Shown: piece after piece, positions 12,801 through 24,800 of the stretch
Layout of the letters: each line of letters starts with the position of its first letter
How positions within the stretch are numbered: position 1 is the first letter of the stretch
Source of the DNA: Ciona savignyi
Lineage: Eukaryota; Chordata; Ascidiacea; Phlebobranchia; Cionidae
Direction of reading: 5' to 3'
Length of the DNA: 64,000 bases
NCBI GenBank assembly: GCA_000149265.1
Contig: CH003424.1
Span: forward strand, 236,690 to 300,689
The notes under the pieces: generated by a model
Told to the model about the DNA's origin: nothing
Seen by the model: the letters and a program-made list of their open reading frames with translations, nothing else
Database searches by the model: none
Program-made: the position numbers and the translations under genes

Positions 12801-15800
12801 AACTGAATGAACATTAAAACTTGGATAGTATAATTACATTCTGATTACAATAACTTTAGATTAAATAATTAAGCAAACGAACAACTTAAAACTGAAAAAT
12901 ACATAGGTAGTTTTGTCTCTAAAACAACCTGAGTAACTTTGTTTATTGTTCTGTTTGCTGACACCTTTAAAATTGATGAAACGAAATAAGTCAGGGGTCC
13001 TTGGACAACATGCTTTGTGAACATTGTTTTTTTATGGAGTTTTGTTACATTTTTAGTAAAAACAAATATATAAATAGTTATGAAATGAATCTATATAAAA
13101 TCTAATATTGAGATCATCTAGCCTATAATGTTACGGGTAAATATAATTATATAATTAAATTTCTAATCAATATAATCAGTGTTTTGTGCATAGCTAGGTT
13201 AGCCATAATCTTTACCATGTTTCTCACAGCTTGTACCTTTATTAGAAATATTTTTTTAATGGATATCTATTCAGAATCTGTACATAAATGAGTTAGAGAA
13301 TGGAGATCGAGCGAAAGCAATGAAGCGACTGAGAGTTCCCCCGCTAACCGATAACGTAAGTTTATGTATACCATCAATTTATATTATTTCATCCGACGGA
13401 TTTGCTTGGTGGGTTGGTGCGTCTTATTTCAGCCGGACGATTGCAGGTTCAAAACCGTTCCCTAATTAATTGGTTGTGTCCTTGAGCTTAACAGACATTA
13501 CCTGAACCCAGCAGATTAATGGGTTCTGCCAAATTGAAAGAACAAGCTGATTTTTCACAACAAACTGCAATAGCGCCATTAACCCGACGGTGGACGCGGG
13601 GTAATCTGACAATTACCTGTGTGTTAACCCCGCTTATGTTTTCCAATTCACAGGGTTAAACATAAATATTCCCTATCCCTAGGAAAGAATAAATATAGTT
13701 ATATTAATTTAGCTGAGCTTAATTATTACAGTTGGCTGGTTGTTTGTTTGCACCTGGAATTTTAAAGTCTGGTTTTTCTTCCCAAAATAATCTTCACACA
13801 ATCTTTGCCAAATGTTTTCAACTTTTTATTTTAAAATAATCTCATTTTATTCTTAATAATCACATATAAAAATGACTGATAATACATCAAACACTTTAGT
13901 TGTCTCATATATTATCCCAATATACTGCTAAGCTAAGTTCTTGCACTACAATTCCTGTTTTATAGACGGTCTACCCAAAAGGTGCTGTTTTCCGAGTTGG
14001 ATTGTTCCTCGGCATGTTTATAGTGCTGATAGCTGTGGTTGGGGGTTGCTGCCAGCTTTATACCAGAACCTGCCAATCCAGAGCTAACAGTCATGTAAGT
14101 AGAAAGGCACTCTAGGTGTAATGTTTAAAGGTCGTTTTTATCCCGTTGTGGTATTTAGGACACACCGACTATGTTGTGCTTTTTTAACAAGGGTATGGGA
14201 ATGACTTATGTACAGAATCTGTATACTGCATAATGTTATCGGCGCAAATTTCAGGCAGTAGGTAAAGTGCGAATATTTATCTGTAGATAAATAATGTTTA
14301 GAATAGCAAATAATTTTTTTTGTGTCAACGGACAAAATAATCCGAGGATAGGCTAACATGGATTTCCTTACACCCGTGAGCATAAATATTTAGTATAAAT
14401 CCATAATTTAGTAGTAGTCTTAATACGATTCATGGACTAGTACTTGAATGGTTCGTGTCTCACCATAGTCATTACTCAAATAGGTAGATGGTTGGTATGC
14501 AAAATTGCTATATTGTGAAACTTTTTTAAATTTTAGCGGGAATCTGAAATTAAAACAAACCAATATTGTGATAGTACCAAAGTCATTGACATTACAGTCA
14601 GTGTCCTTTATTGCCCTGCGAGTGTATTTTAATTTGATTTCTAAATATACTCCCTGCATATTTATATATAACACATCAGTCCTGGAATAGCAGGGGAATG
14701 TCCAGAACTGGCCCTAGACACTAATAATAATATCATTTGTATATATGATTTGCTTATATCTAAACATTTAATAATAATTATCAAATGGTAGTAGTACCCG
14801 GAAATAGTAATCGTCTTTTAAAATGATTACTTTTCCCTTTAAAACCTTTCAAAAGCGTAAAGAAATGTTTAAAGAATCATGTTGTGGGCTGTAACATTTT
14901 TGTTGCAAGTTTGTCATGATACATGTATAAAATACTGTTAGAAATAGTAAGAAATAGATTCCCACTTTTAAACTTGATAATTGTAACATGCAGTTCCCAG
15001 GTAGGTAGTGTCAAGCGAAAATTTATGGCCACTAAATTTTACAGGGAGTTATTAAAGCACCAAGTTCAAGAAAACATAATTTTGATGCCTAATTAAGTGA
15101 AATTCGGTTTATGCTTTATTAAATCTGAACGGTGGCCTTTAAATTTAAAAAAATAGTAAAGAAATAGTTTTTTATGCGTTGACATATTAAAAGTGCGGAT
15201 TTTTTCCAGCTGCTTGAAAAGTAAGCAACTGTCGCAATGATAATATCGCAAAAACCTTAATTTCATGTTTGTTATTCAGGTTATACCGAGCTGGATTTAT
15301 AACTTTTTTATTCCTCGCTTGTCTTGGCTTCAACATATGGGGCTGGCGTATCGCAGGGGTGAATCACGTGCTGATATTCGAGATTGACCCCAGACACCAT
15401 CTTTCACACCAGCATTTCTTCGAGGTCAGGATATTCATTTTTATGGTGGTGAATGTGAAAACGCAAGTGGCTTTACACACCAGTAATTAGATCACCTCCC
15501 GTACACCGTCGGGTTACCGGAGCTCTTGATTCATTTGTGGATGATTTAAGACATTCCTTTATTTTGGTAGAACCCATCATTCCACTTGGTTTAGGCAATG
15601 TCTGTTGAACACAATCAACTAGCTACCAACCGGTTCCGAACCTGCAACCTTTCCTTTGGCTAAGGGACAACGCACAAATCCACCAAGATAAAGCATCCAA
15701 ATTAACAATGTTATTATGTCTTCCTACTTTAATTGTCTTTAAAGTTAATTGTTCTTAGTGCACTGCAATTCAACCAATAAACCAATTTCATTGTTTAAAG

Positions 15801-18800
15801 ATATTAATTTAATGTTTTTAAAGTCTATAAAATGCTCCACTGTTCTGTTTCTATAAAGATTTCTGATATTTAGTAATAAGAAACTGCAAAATATGTATCT
15901 ATATTTTTTCTTTAAAAATTATAACGGTTTAAAAAAAACATTATCTGTAGTAAATATTTATTTTAGTATATAGAAATCAATTTTCATTCCTTTATAACAA
16001 AAAATTATTAAGATTAATGCTGTGCTAAGAATTTTATTCCCTATCACATTGTTGTATTCTTGTATTGGAGGTACTTGGTAGTGAATAAAATTAAAGCGAA
16101 ACAGTTTGGGTTATATAGCACGAAATGCACCAAAGAATGTTACATACCAAAGTAAATGATTTATTATACACATACGGGCATGATTACATTTGATTACAGG
16201 GCACAAAATAACTGTCTGGAAACCTGCACGTATTACTACAGGGATAGAAATTAGCGCATTTTCACCACACCCTTAAAAAAAATTAAATAAATAACATAGA
16301 ATGATTAGTAACGATGGTATTTCTATCTCCAGATATCTGCGTTGTTTGGAATTGTGTGGGCGCTGAGTTTGATTTCATTTCAATTCGGCCACTTATCATC
16401 GGTGCGACAAATACTGCCAGTGTATCTCAACCCATCACTGGTCTATCTCGCCTACCTTGCTTTTCTTCTCAACCCACTTCCTATCCTTTTCCACAAAGCT
16501 CGGTTCTGGCTGTTGAAACGACTGGTGAGCTAATTATTTGTTGTGATAATGCCATGTTTTTACAGCACAGTTATTTCCGGCTATCTTTGTTCCATTTACA
16601 GAGTTTGTTTTGAAACATCAAATGAAAAATTCATTCTTGTAATTTAAAAAGGTTTTTTTTCCATTTTTTTATGATATTTATTTTCATCTGAATTAATTTT
16701 TTTCAAGGGTTTTTAGTGTCCTAAGCATTCCAATACCTCTGCTACCCTATTTTTTATTCTCTTTTTGGCATTTCTCAAAATATGACAGGATGCTCCTGTT
16801 TATCTTAAATGGTGGGAACACCCAGGGGGTTTATAAAATCTAATCTGACATTTATCTGAATGTCACACTCCCTCAATATGGTTTCCATGAACTATTACAG
16901 TGCATGATATGTGATTGAGACATTTATTTAAAGTATTAAATTATATTTCCCTTGAGTGTATTGCCTAAGACCTTCCACTATTTAAAGATGACGGTTTTAA
17001 TGGTTGTGTCTTCCTGTTTACATTGATACTTGATCGATGTTTGAATCAATAACTATGAATATAATTATTGTATAGTCTTTGTAATCACATATCTAGTTAG
17101 TATATACTTTTATTCTCCAATGTTGGTATTGTTCATATCTTTTTAATACCTGTAAAGTTAAGAATCACATAAATGCCTCCTGAGCCATATGGATAAGATT
17201 TTGTTTCAATTTCTTAGTATAATTCATCCATTTCATCATCAATTAAAAGTTTCTAATCGTGTTAGTGCGTCAGTATAAAACACCACAACCAGATCCAAAA
17301 GAAAATAATTGATTGCTTTTTTCGTACCATTCTATCATGTTTCAAAACTGTAAATGTTTGTACTTACACACCGATTAAAAAACATCTAACTTTTTATTAT
17401 TAGTCTATTTAGAATGTTACTTAATTCCATTTTCAACTAAATCTCTAAAATTAAAAGTGTTATATTAGCTTTCTATAATTTGCTGAGGCTACAAACACAT
17501 GCATCATACTATGAAATTTAAAAGAAAAGTATGTTTTTTTACTTTCAGTGGAGATTATTCGCTTGCGGTTTTTACCGCGTAGAATTTGCTGACTTTTGGC
17601 TCGCAGATCAGCTTAACAGTCTCGCTGTTTTGTTCATGGATGCCGAGTTTTTATGTTGTTTCTATGCTTACGACGGAGATATCTGGTCGGGGCCCTGGTT
17701 CTCTCCATGTAAGTCTTATTTTACTTGGATAAGTTACAACTTTTAATACCATAGAAATGTGATTTAATACTGTGGGAATGTGATTTAATACTGTAGAAAT
17801 GTGATTTTATATTGTCGAAATGTGATTTAATACTGTAGAAATAATGGTTAGTGAAACTAATGAATTAGTTGATAACGATGTTAAAAACTTAAAATAATTT
17901 AATCAAACCCACATATTTGTAGTAATAAATCCGCCCAATTTTAAAAGTTGTTCAAAATTCAAAATGGCTCTGCATCCATACCGATACCACAGCTCAAAAT
18001 TATTAAGAAAATTCTCACTTTAGCACATATAGTTAGTATATACGCCATAGGTCCATAATAAGCAACGCATCCTTTTAGCTTGGTAAATTATAAAAATTAT
18101 TTATCATGGTCTATCAATTTCCTTCCTTATTGGTAATAAATATTTCCAAATTCAATTTTAATTTATCATTAAAATGTAGGCGTTAAAAATGCACATTGCT
18201 GAGCTCAAATGTGTCAAGTGCAATAAAGTAATTGGATATTGCTTAGATGGATTTCGTCCACATTTAATTGTGGCATTGTATAATCTTTGGGCACAAGGGA
18301 ATAGCTGTCACTGGGTGGATTTTATACAAATGCTTTCAATTGGCTCTCATATACATTATTTGTCATTTTTGATGACTTGAGACATATTTTCATGCAAATT
18401 TAGTGTTTTAAATATGGAAATGGTTTATATTACTATTAAATATGGTAGTGGTTTATCTTACTATCAAATAGGGTAGTGGTTAATCTTACTATCAAATATG
18501 GTAATGATTTATGTTACTATCAAACAGAAACACCGATTGACCTTTCAATGATATCAACTTATGTATCGCATATGGAATATGATGCCTCCACCGAGTTTTA
18601 TGGTGTTTATTGTTGCAGTCGTAAATCTATTACACATCAACACTTAAATGCAAACACGAACCACCGTATATAATGTAGTTTGTAGGCAAGGTTTACCTAC
18701 ACATACATTATTTATTACATACGATGACACCCAGCTTGACTGGTGAAAGAAATACCTCAGCATCTCGATAACATAGAGCAACAGCAATAAATGGAATATA

Positions 18801-21800
18801 ACAGGTTGCAGTTCTATACTTACTGTGGAACAATTATTTAAATTTTTTAAAGGAACAATTAAAACATATTTTTATGAAATAAGAAGAGTCCTTTTATGCG
18901 TTAGTAAGTTGATATTCACTATGTGTTTTGGTCAGACTTTTCTTGCCTTTCCTGTATTTAAAGGGGAACTGAAGTCAATTTTAAGAATATCTTAATAAAT
19001 GGAAAATAATACGCTGATTTCAAAAATCAAATCGGTTTCTTCCAATATTGTTTTGTTAAAGAGTTATGAGCAAATATGCATTTTATTTTATGTTAGGGGA
19101 TTTCCCGTATTACGTCACTGACGTTGTTGAGATTTCGTGCCTATATGCATTGTATACAATCATGTGCCAGTTTAGAGGTGAATTAGTAACATAAGCGCCT
19201 GCAGGAGCGTTGTATTTTTGTTTTTTTTATGAAGACTTAGCATAACACTTGTCATATAGCCTAACTGAACCAATGTACCCGCGTGACAGCTTACCTTAAG
19301 CGCGCTCATTCAGGCCTGCACGATCCTGGACCTAAGCTGAATGCTGAGGTATACAGGTCTCGTATTTAAATGACTTTAGAATAATAAGTCTTAGCAATTT
19401 ATATCATAAATCATAGAAGTGAAGACAGAACAAGAAAACTAGAACAGGAGACAGTAAACTGTAACTGCCAGCAATTTATAGAAATAAACCAGCCATCAAT
19501 CAAAGATCAGACTATGCGGTGGGAACAGCCTATTTCTTTCATGATTGTTGCTTTTCAATATATAGCCATAATCTGCAACGTAGACTAGCAATGTTGTTAT
19601 CAACCCCTAGGCTACAAACTGAGAGTGTGAGAGATTTGGTATACATATGCATAGAAGTTTTAACAAATTTCTTTTGTTTTCTTCATTTCTAGAGTAAATT
19701 TAAGTTAATGTTGTAACACTAAAATGGATGACAGTTTTCAGCATTCTGGCATGGATGAAAGAAGTTTTATTGTACACAATAAAACAACACAAATTTAGTC
19801 ATGTGCATTTGAACCAAGGAAAACGTCTGAAAGTATCTTTGAAGATGCAAGCCCCATAGAAGAAAATGTTTATTTAGAAACATTACCTATTGACATGACT
19901 TGGTGCCGTTGCAAAAACTGTATTCTTATGGACACACCGCAAGAATGTTTATGCTGCATGAATGTACATGCATTTGTGCACAAAATAATGCCAGACTGGA
20001 CTTGCATTACTAAAAGCCCTTATTTTTCAATTATCTACTTGGATAAAGAAGTTCTTGAAGTTGCACTTGATGTACTGGGGTTGATCACTATGTTTAAAAT
20101 CATAATCAGAAAAATTTAAAATTGTTGGAACTGTATTTTTCACCAAGTGGTTTTGTTTTCATCATCTTGGGCTACTCAATTGGAGTCAAATACAATTTTA
20201 CTATGATAATCCTTGTCACAAATATGTGCACTACACACTGCGGTTCTTTTTCCAGGTAGTTTAAAACGCTTGCATTGTTGTATCCATTGCTTCAACCGTT
20301 TTTTGTCGTTGTGAGGAAATCGATGGAAGAGCACAGGTGGATTGGAATTTTCTGTGCTGTAATAGGAATTTGTACATCCTGGAGCAAAACAATATAACTC
20401 CAATCACTCTTTCTTCCTTCTCAGTGGCTTAACTTTAGGCATTTTACAATATCTAATAAAAAGAACTAAATTAGAAATGTGGTATATTCTTATTAACTTA
20501 TTTGGGTAGTTAAGTAAAGATCTATTATATATATTCTTCACTTACTTATCTGAGTGCTTGCTGTGTACTTATTGTCAGACTACACATCAGCTACTTAACT
20601 GTGGATTAACTGGTTTTTGCAATAAGTGGTATACTCAACCAGTAGGCTAATGCTCACTTTCAATAACAGCAGACATTAAATGCACCACATACACAACAGC
20701 AAAACATTATACAAACAGCCAAGGTAAACCATGAAAGAAATAGGCTTTTCCCACCGCATAGTCTAGCCTTTGCCTAATGGCTGGTTTATTTCTATAAATT
20801 GCTGGCAGTTACAGTTTAATGCATTCTGTTATAGTTTTCTTGTTCTGTTTTCACTTTTATTATTTATGATATAAATTGCTAAGACTTATTATTCTAAAGT
20901 CATTTAAATACGAAACCTGTATACCTCAGCATTCAGCTTAGGTCCAGGACCGTGCAGGCCTTAATGACCGCGCTTAAAGTAAGCTGTCACCATGTACATT
21001 GGTTCAGTAAGACTATATGACAAGTGTTATGCTAAGTCTCCATAATAAAAACGAAAATACAACGCTCCTGCAGGCGCTTCTGTTACTAATTCACCTCTAA
21101 ACTGGCACATGATTGTATACAATGCATATAGGCACGAAATCTTAACAACGTCAGTGACGTAATGCGGGAAATCCCCTAACATAAAATAAGATACATATTT
21201 GCTCATAACTCTTTAACCAAAAAATATTGGAAGAAACTGATTTGATTTTTGAAATCAACGTATTTTTTTCCATTTATTAAGATATTCTTAAAATTGAATT
21301 CCACACATGGAGTTCTAACCTTGCGGTCCTTATTATGGTGAGCAAAACCGAGTTAAATCTTAGTCTAAATTTCATTATCACCATCAAAGTTTAAAACTAT
21401 TTGTTAAAATTGATTTAAAATTCCAAAAACGATTATTGCTACTAATGTGTGGCATAAAACTCATTTTTAAATAAAACCAAAGATTATGTAGCAACCTTTG
21501 TACCATATTGGCCAAACTAGATTTTTTAAAGACGGTTTATTTCATTGGAAATGTTTAGATCTGTTTTGGTTTCCCAGTTTGTTTAAAAGGTTTATTTTTA
21601 CTAAAGGACATGATGAAATAATTAAAGTAAAGAAAAACAGATATAAATATTTTGTACCGTCATATGAAAAGGATGTTGTAACCAAGGGATAAACTTCTCT
21701 TTTTTAGTTAATGTTGGATTTACAGCAAATGAAAAACACAAGGGCTATTATCACACCACCAATTTCATATTACTCTGGGTTTATTGCCCATATTGAGCAT

Positions 21801-24800
21801 TTAGTCTGCTTTTTCAGAACACTGGCCGACTTGACTGTATATCCCAGATCCATGATAGCTCGGGGTGCTGGAGCAATAGGCCTATGGCCTAAATTATTGG
21901 TCTATTGTAGACCCGTCCATACTAATGTTTTTCCATATTGATTGTACTAATGTGATGTCCCAAAACACAGACCTAACAAGGGTCAGTCCTACATTGGGAT
22001 TTCCATTGTAGAATTCAAAATCAATTTAAATAGGAAAAGATTTAGAAATATTTTTTTAATTCTAGATTTTTAAAATTAAGTGCTCATAGTGGAACAAAAT
22101 AAATTTTATTTATATAATTTTGATTCAAAATTAGAAAAAAACAGTGTTGATGATGATATTTTTTTTAACAGTGATGATGATTATAATTAAAACTTAAATT
22201 TATGTCATCAAACATACATACAATTCCAATTTTCTTAAATAAAAATTAGTTTAAAAAATGAATCTTGCTTGGTCTTCAAGTCCACTTAAGAGTGGTTCGA
22301 AATTAGTGATTCTAGAATAACTATGTAAACCAGACTGAATCGGATAAGAACATGACTGGACATTCCTGGTCAAAGGTAAACCTAAAACGTATTGCTTTGC
22401 AGATCCAGCGAAAGGGAATGGTGTGTGTGGATCGTATTCATATGGTCTTCGTGCTGTGTTGCAATGCTACCCTGCGTTTATCCGATTCGTGCAATGTCTC
22501 CGTCGGTTCTACGACTCACAGAAGTGGTTCCCACATCTTGTGAATGCTGGGAAATATTCGACAACCTTTTTTCGTGTCACATTTCAAGCACTGTTTGTAT
22601 TGCACAAAGGTATGTTGGTCGATATGTCTTACCAACAAGGTCTAAGTATTCCTTTAACCAAGTTCTTGTGTTCGTAACAACACACATCTTCTTACCTTGT
22701 TATTGTCCGGCCCGATGGTCTAGCGGTTAAGTGCTTCACCTTTCAATCGAAAGGTTGCAGGTGCGAAACTGGTCGCTAGCTAGCTAGTTGGTTGTGTCCT
22801 TGGGCAAGGCACTTTACGGACATTGCCTGAACCCAGCGGATTAAGGAGTTCTACCAAATTGAAGGAACGTGTCTATCATATAGCACACACTGCAATAGCT
22901 CTGGTAACCCGACGATGGGCGCGAGGTGATCTGACAATTGCCCGTGTGATAACCCCCTAGGTTTTCCCATTCACGGGGATAAACATGAATATCCTATCCT
23001 ATCCTATATTGTTTATACCTTATGATATTAAAGGGGTAGTTCATAAAACAATCATTAAGAAAATTAAGGTTACAGTTTCTGCAACGCGTCTTTAGATCAA
23101 TATGTGCAGCAATATCCCTGCTGTTAACTGAAAGCTTTCAAGCACTTGTAACTAAACCACCAAATCTAACAAGATAAATTACAATAAGTTAAAATACGAA
23201 AGAAGGATTATAGTTTCTACAGTTTTCTATTTTTGGCATAACCTAGGCTTAACAGGTATACTTTAAAAAAAAAGTTTATGCGTTATGTGTATTGCTTGGG
23301 TTATTTTTGTTTTCGGCTCATGTGATGTTATTATGACACAAGCCAATGTCTAATAGAATTAAAAATATATTTGAAATATATGCTTAATACACAACCAATC
23401 CACCAGATGTCACTGGCGAGCTGCAGAGTGTTTATTTCTTTCTGTGGTTGGCGAGCCTGTTTATAGGGAGCTGCTATACATTTGGCTGGGATATCAAGAT
23501 GGATTGGGGCTTTCTGGATCGGAACGCAGGGGAGAATAAGTTTCTGAGGGAGGAGATAGTTTACCCATACAAGGTGAATGGTATACCAGTGTTTTTAACC
23601 TTTTTGAGCCTCACCCCCTACTTTTTTCAAACTTTTTTTATCCCCATTGATGCTTTTCAACCATTTTGAGCCCCCCAACCCCACATTTATAACCCTATTT
23701 GTGTAACACCCCCGCATTATAACCCAATTTGAGCTGCACACCTACATATATTAACCTTTTTAAAACATCCGTATCAGCTTAGTATTTTATCCTTCTCTTT
23801 AAATATACAGTTTGGTTGTCGTGTGCTAATAGGAAAAGTCATACACAAAACGAGTAAGAGCTTCTATAACCTTTGTGGGGTAAAGGTGTCTTATAGGGGC
23901 CTTGGGGCTTGATTAGCGCCTATGACTAGCACTAGAATGGACCTGAAGCTCCCTGGCCACTGAGACTCCGAAATGACTCCAGCCGAACTCCGCCACGAAA
24001 GGTTGATTTTATTCTTGTTCACACACGAGCACAGCAAACATACAACGCTAGTGAATAGGTCGTCTGTACAGGTGAAGGCGAAATATAAAAAGTTTTTGGC
24101 TAATTTCCACGTTAAAACGGTTGTCTTGCAGTAATAAATTGTTCTCTGCACTTTACTCATTGAGCGGTAAAATATCGACCTCTCAGCGCTAAAGTATAAA
24201 TTGTATGTCTTAAAGCGTTAAAACTCTCAGTCTCCAAAATTACGGTTTCAACGATAATATTCTGCTTCAGTATTAGACGTACACTGTTAGCAGGCTACAA
24301 CGATAAAAATTGTTTAAAGCGATACGGCGTTATACGTTTTGTCTCACAGCAACGAAGTTTGAAAACAATGTAAGAGGAAGTTATTGGGAGTTCTAGAGTT
24401 ATTCTGTGTATGGGTATGGCTTTATCATGTGGGAAAAATGATAATATAGTCATATTGTATACAGTACAAGACACACAATACACCTTGATTTAAGCGAATT
24501 AGGTACACCTAACTGGACTTATGTTATGGCAACAATCGACCATGTTACAACACTCACTACATTTTAACACCCTGGAGGATAATTACAAGCTTCCTTTTCC
24601 GTTGTAGAAATGTTTATGAGAAAAGTTATATTTTAAATACTAAATTCCCCCAAATATTTCAGGCGTTGTATTATTTTGCAATATTCGAAGACCTGGTGAT
24701 ACGATTTTCATGGATAATAAGAATAGCGTTAACCCAATCATTTCCATCTGGAGTTATGAACCTTGCAGTCGGTACTACCTACACTGTGCTGGAAGTTTTA

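Larger units (their letters stand above)
18971..21301. mobile_element. DNA transposon with ~575-bp terminal inverted arms carrying THAP and P2X7-like domains
   Basis: The left arm (18971-19544) and right arm (20730-21301) are reverse complements over almost their whole length with scattered changes. Shared landmarks include CAATTTTAAGAATATCTTAA, GATTTCCCG/CGGGAAATC, CGCCTGCAGGAGCG and the inner block CTATGCGGTGGGAA. Between the arms lie a plus-strand ORF with a cysteine-rich P2X7-tail-like domain (19724-20119) and a minus-strand THAP zinc finger (20176-20403), tail to tail. A TTAA occurs a few bases outside the left arm, which would fit a Kolobok-type insertion, but I could not find a clean matching end on the right. 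No transposase catalytic domain is visible, so this copy looks non-autonomous. It occupies half of XPR1 intron 12. Confidence 0.8.

Noticed and set aside
16830..16985. Possible very old antisense SINE in XPR1 intron 11
   Set aside because: A few blocks resemble the SINE body (ACTATTACAGTGCATGATATG), but divergence is too great to be sure.
20176..20403. THAP domain as an exon of a host transcription factor
   Set aside because: It is enclosed by the transposon's inverted arms, has no clear start codon and no flanking host exons.
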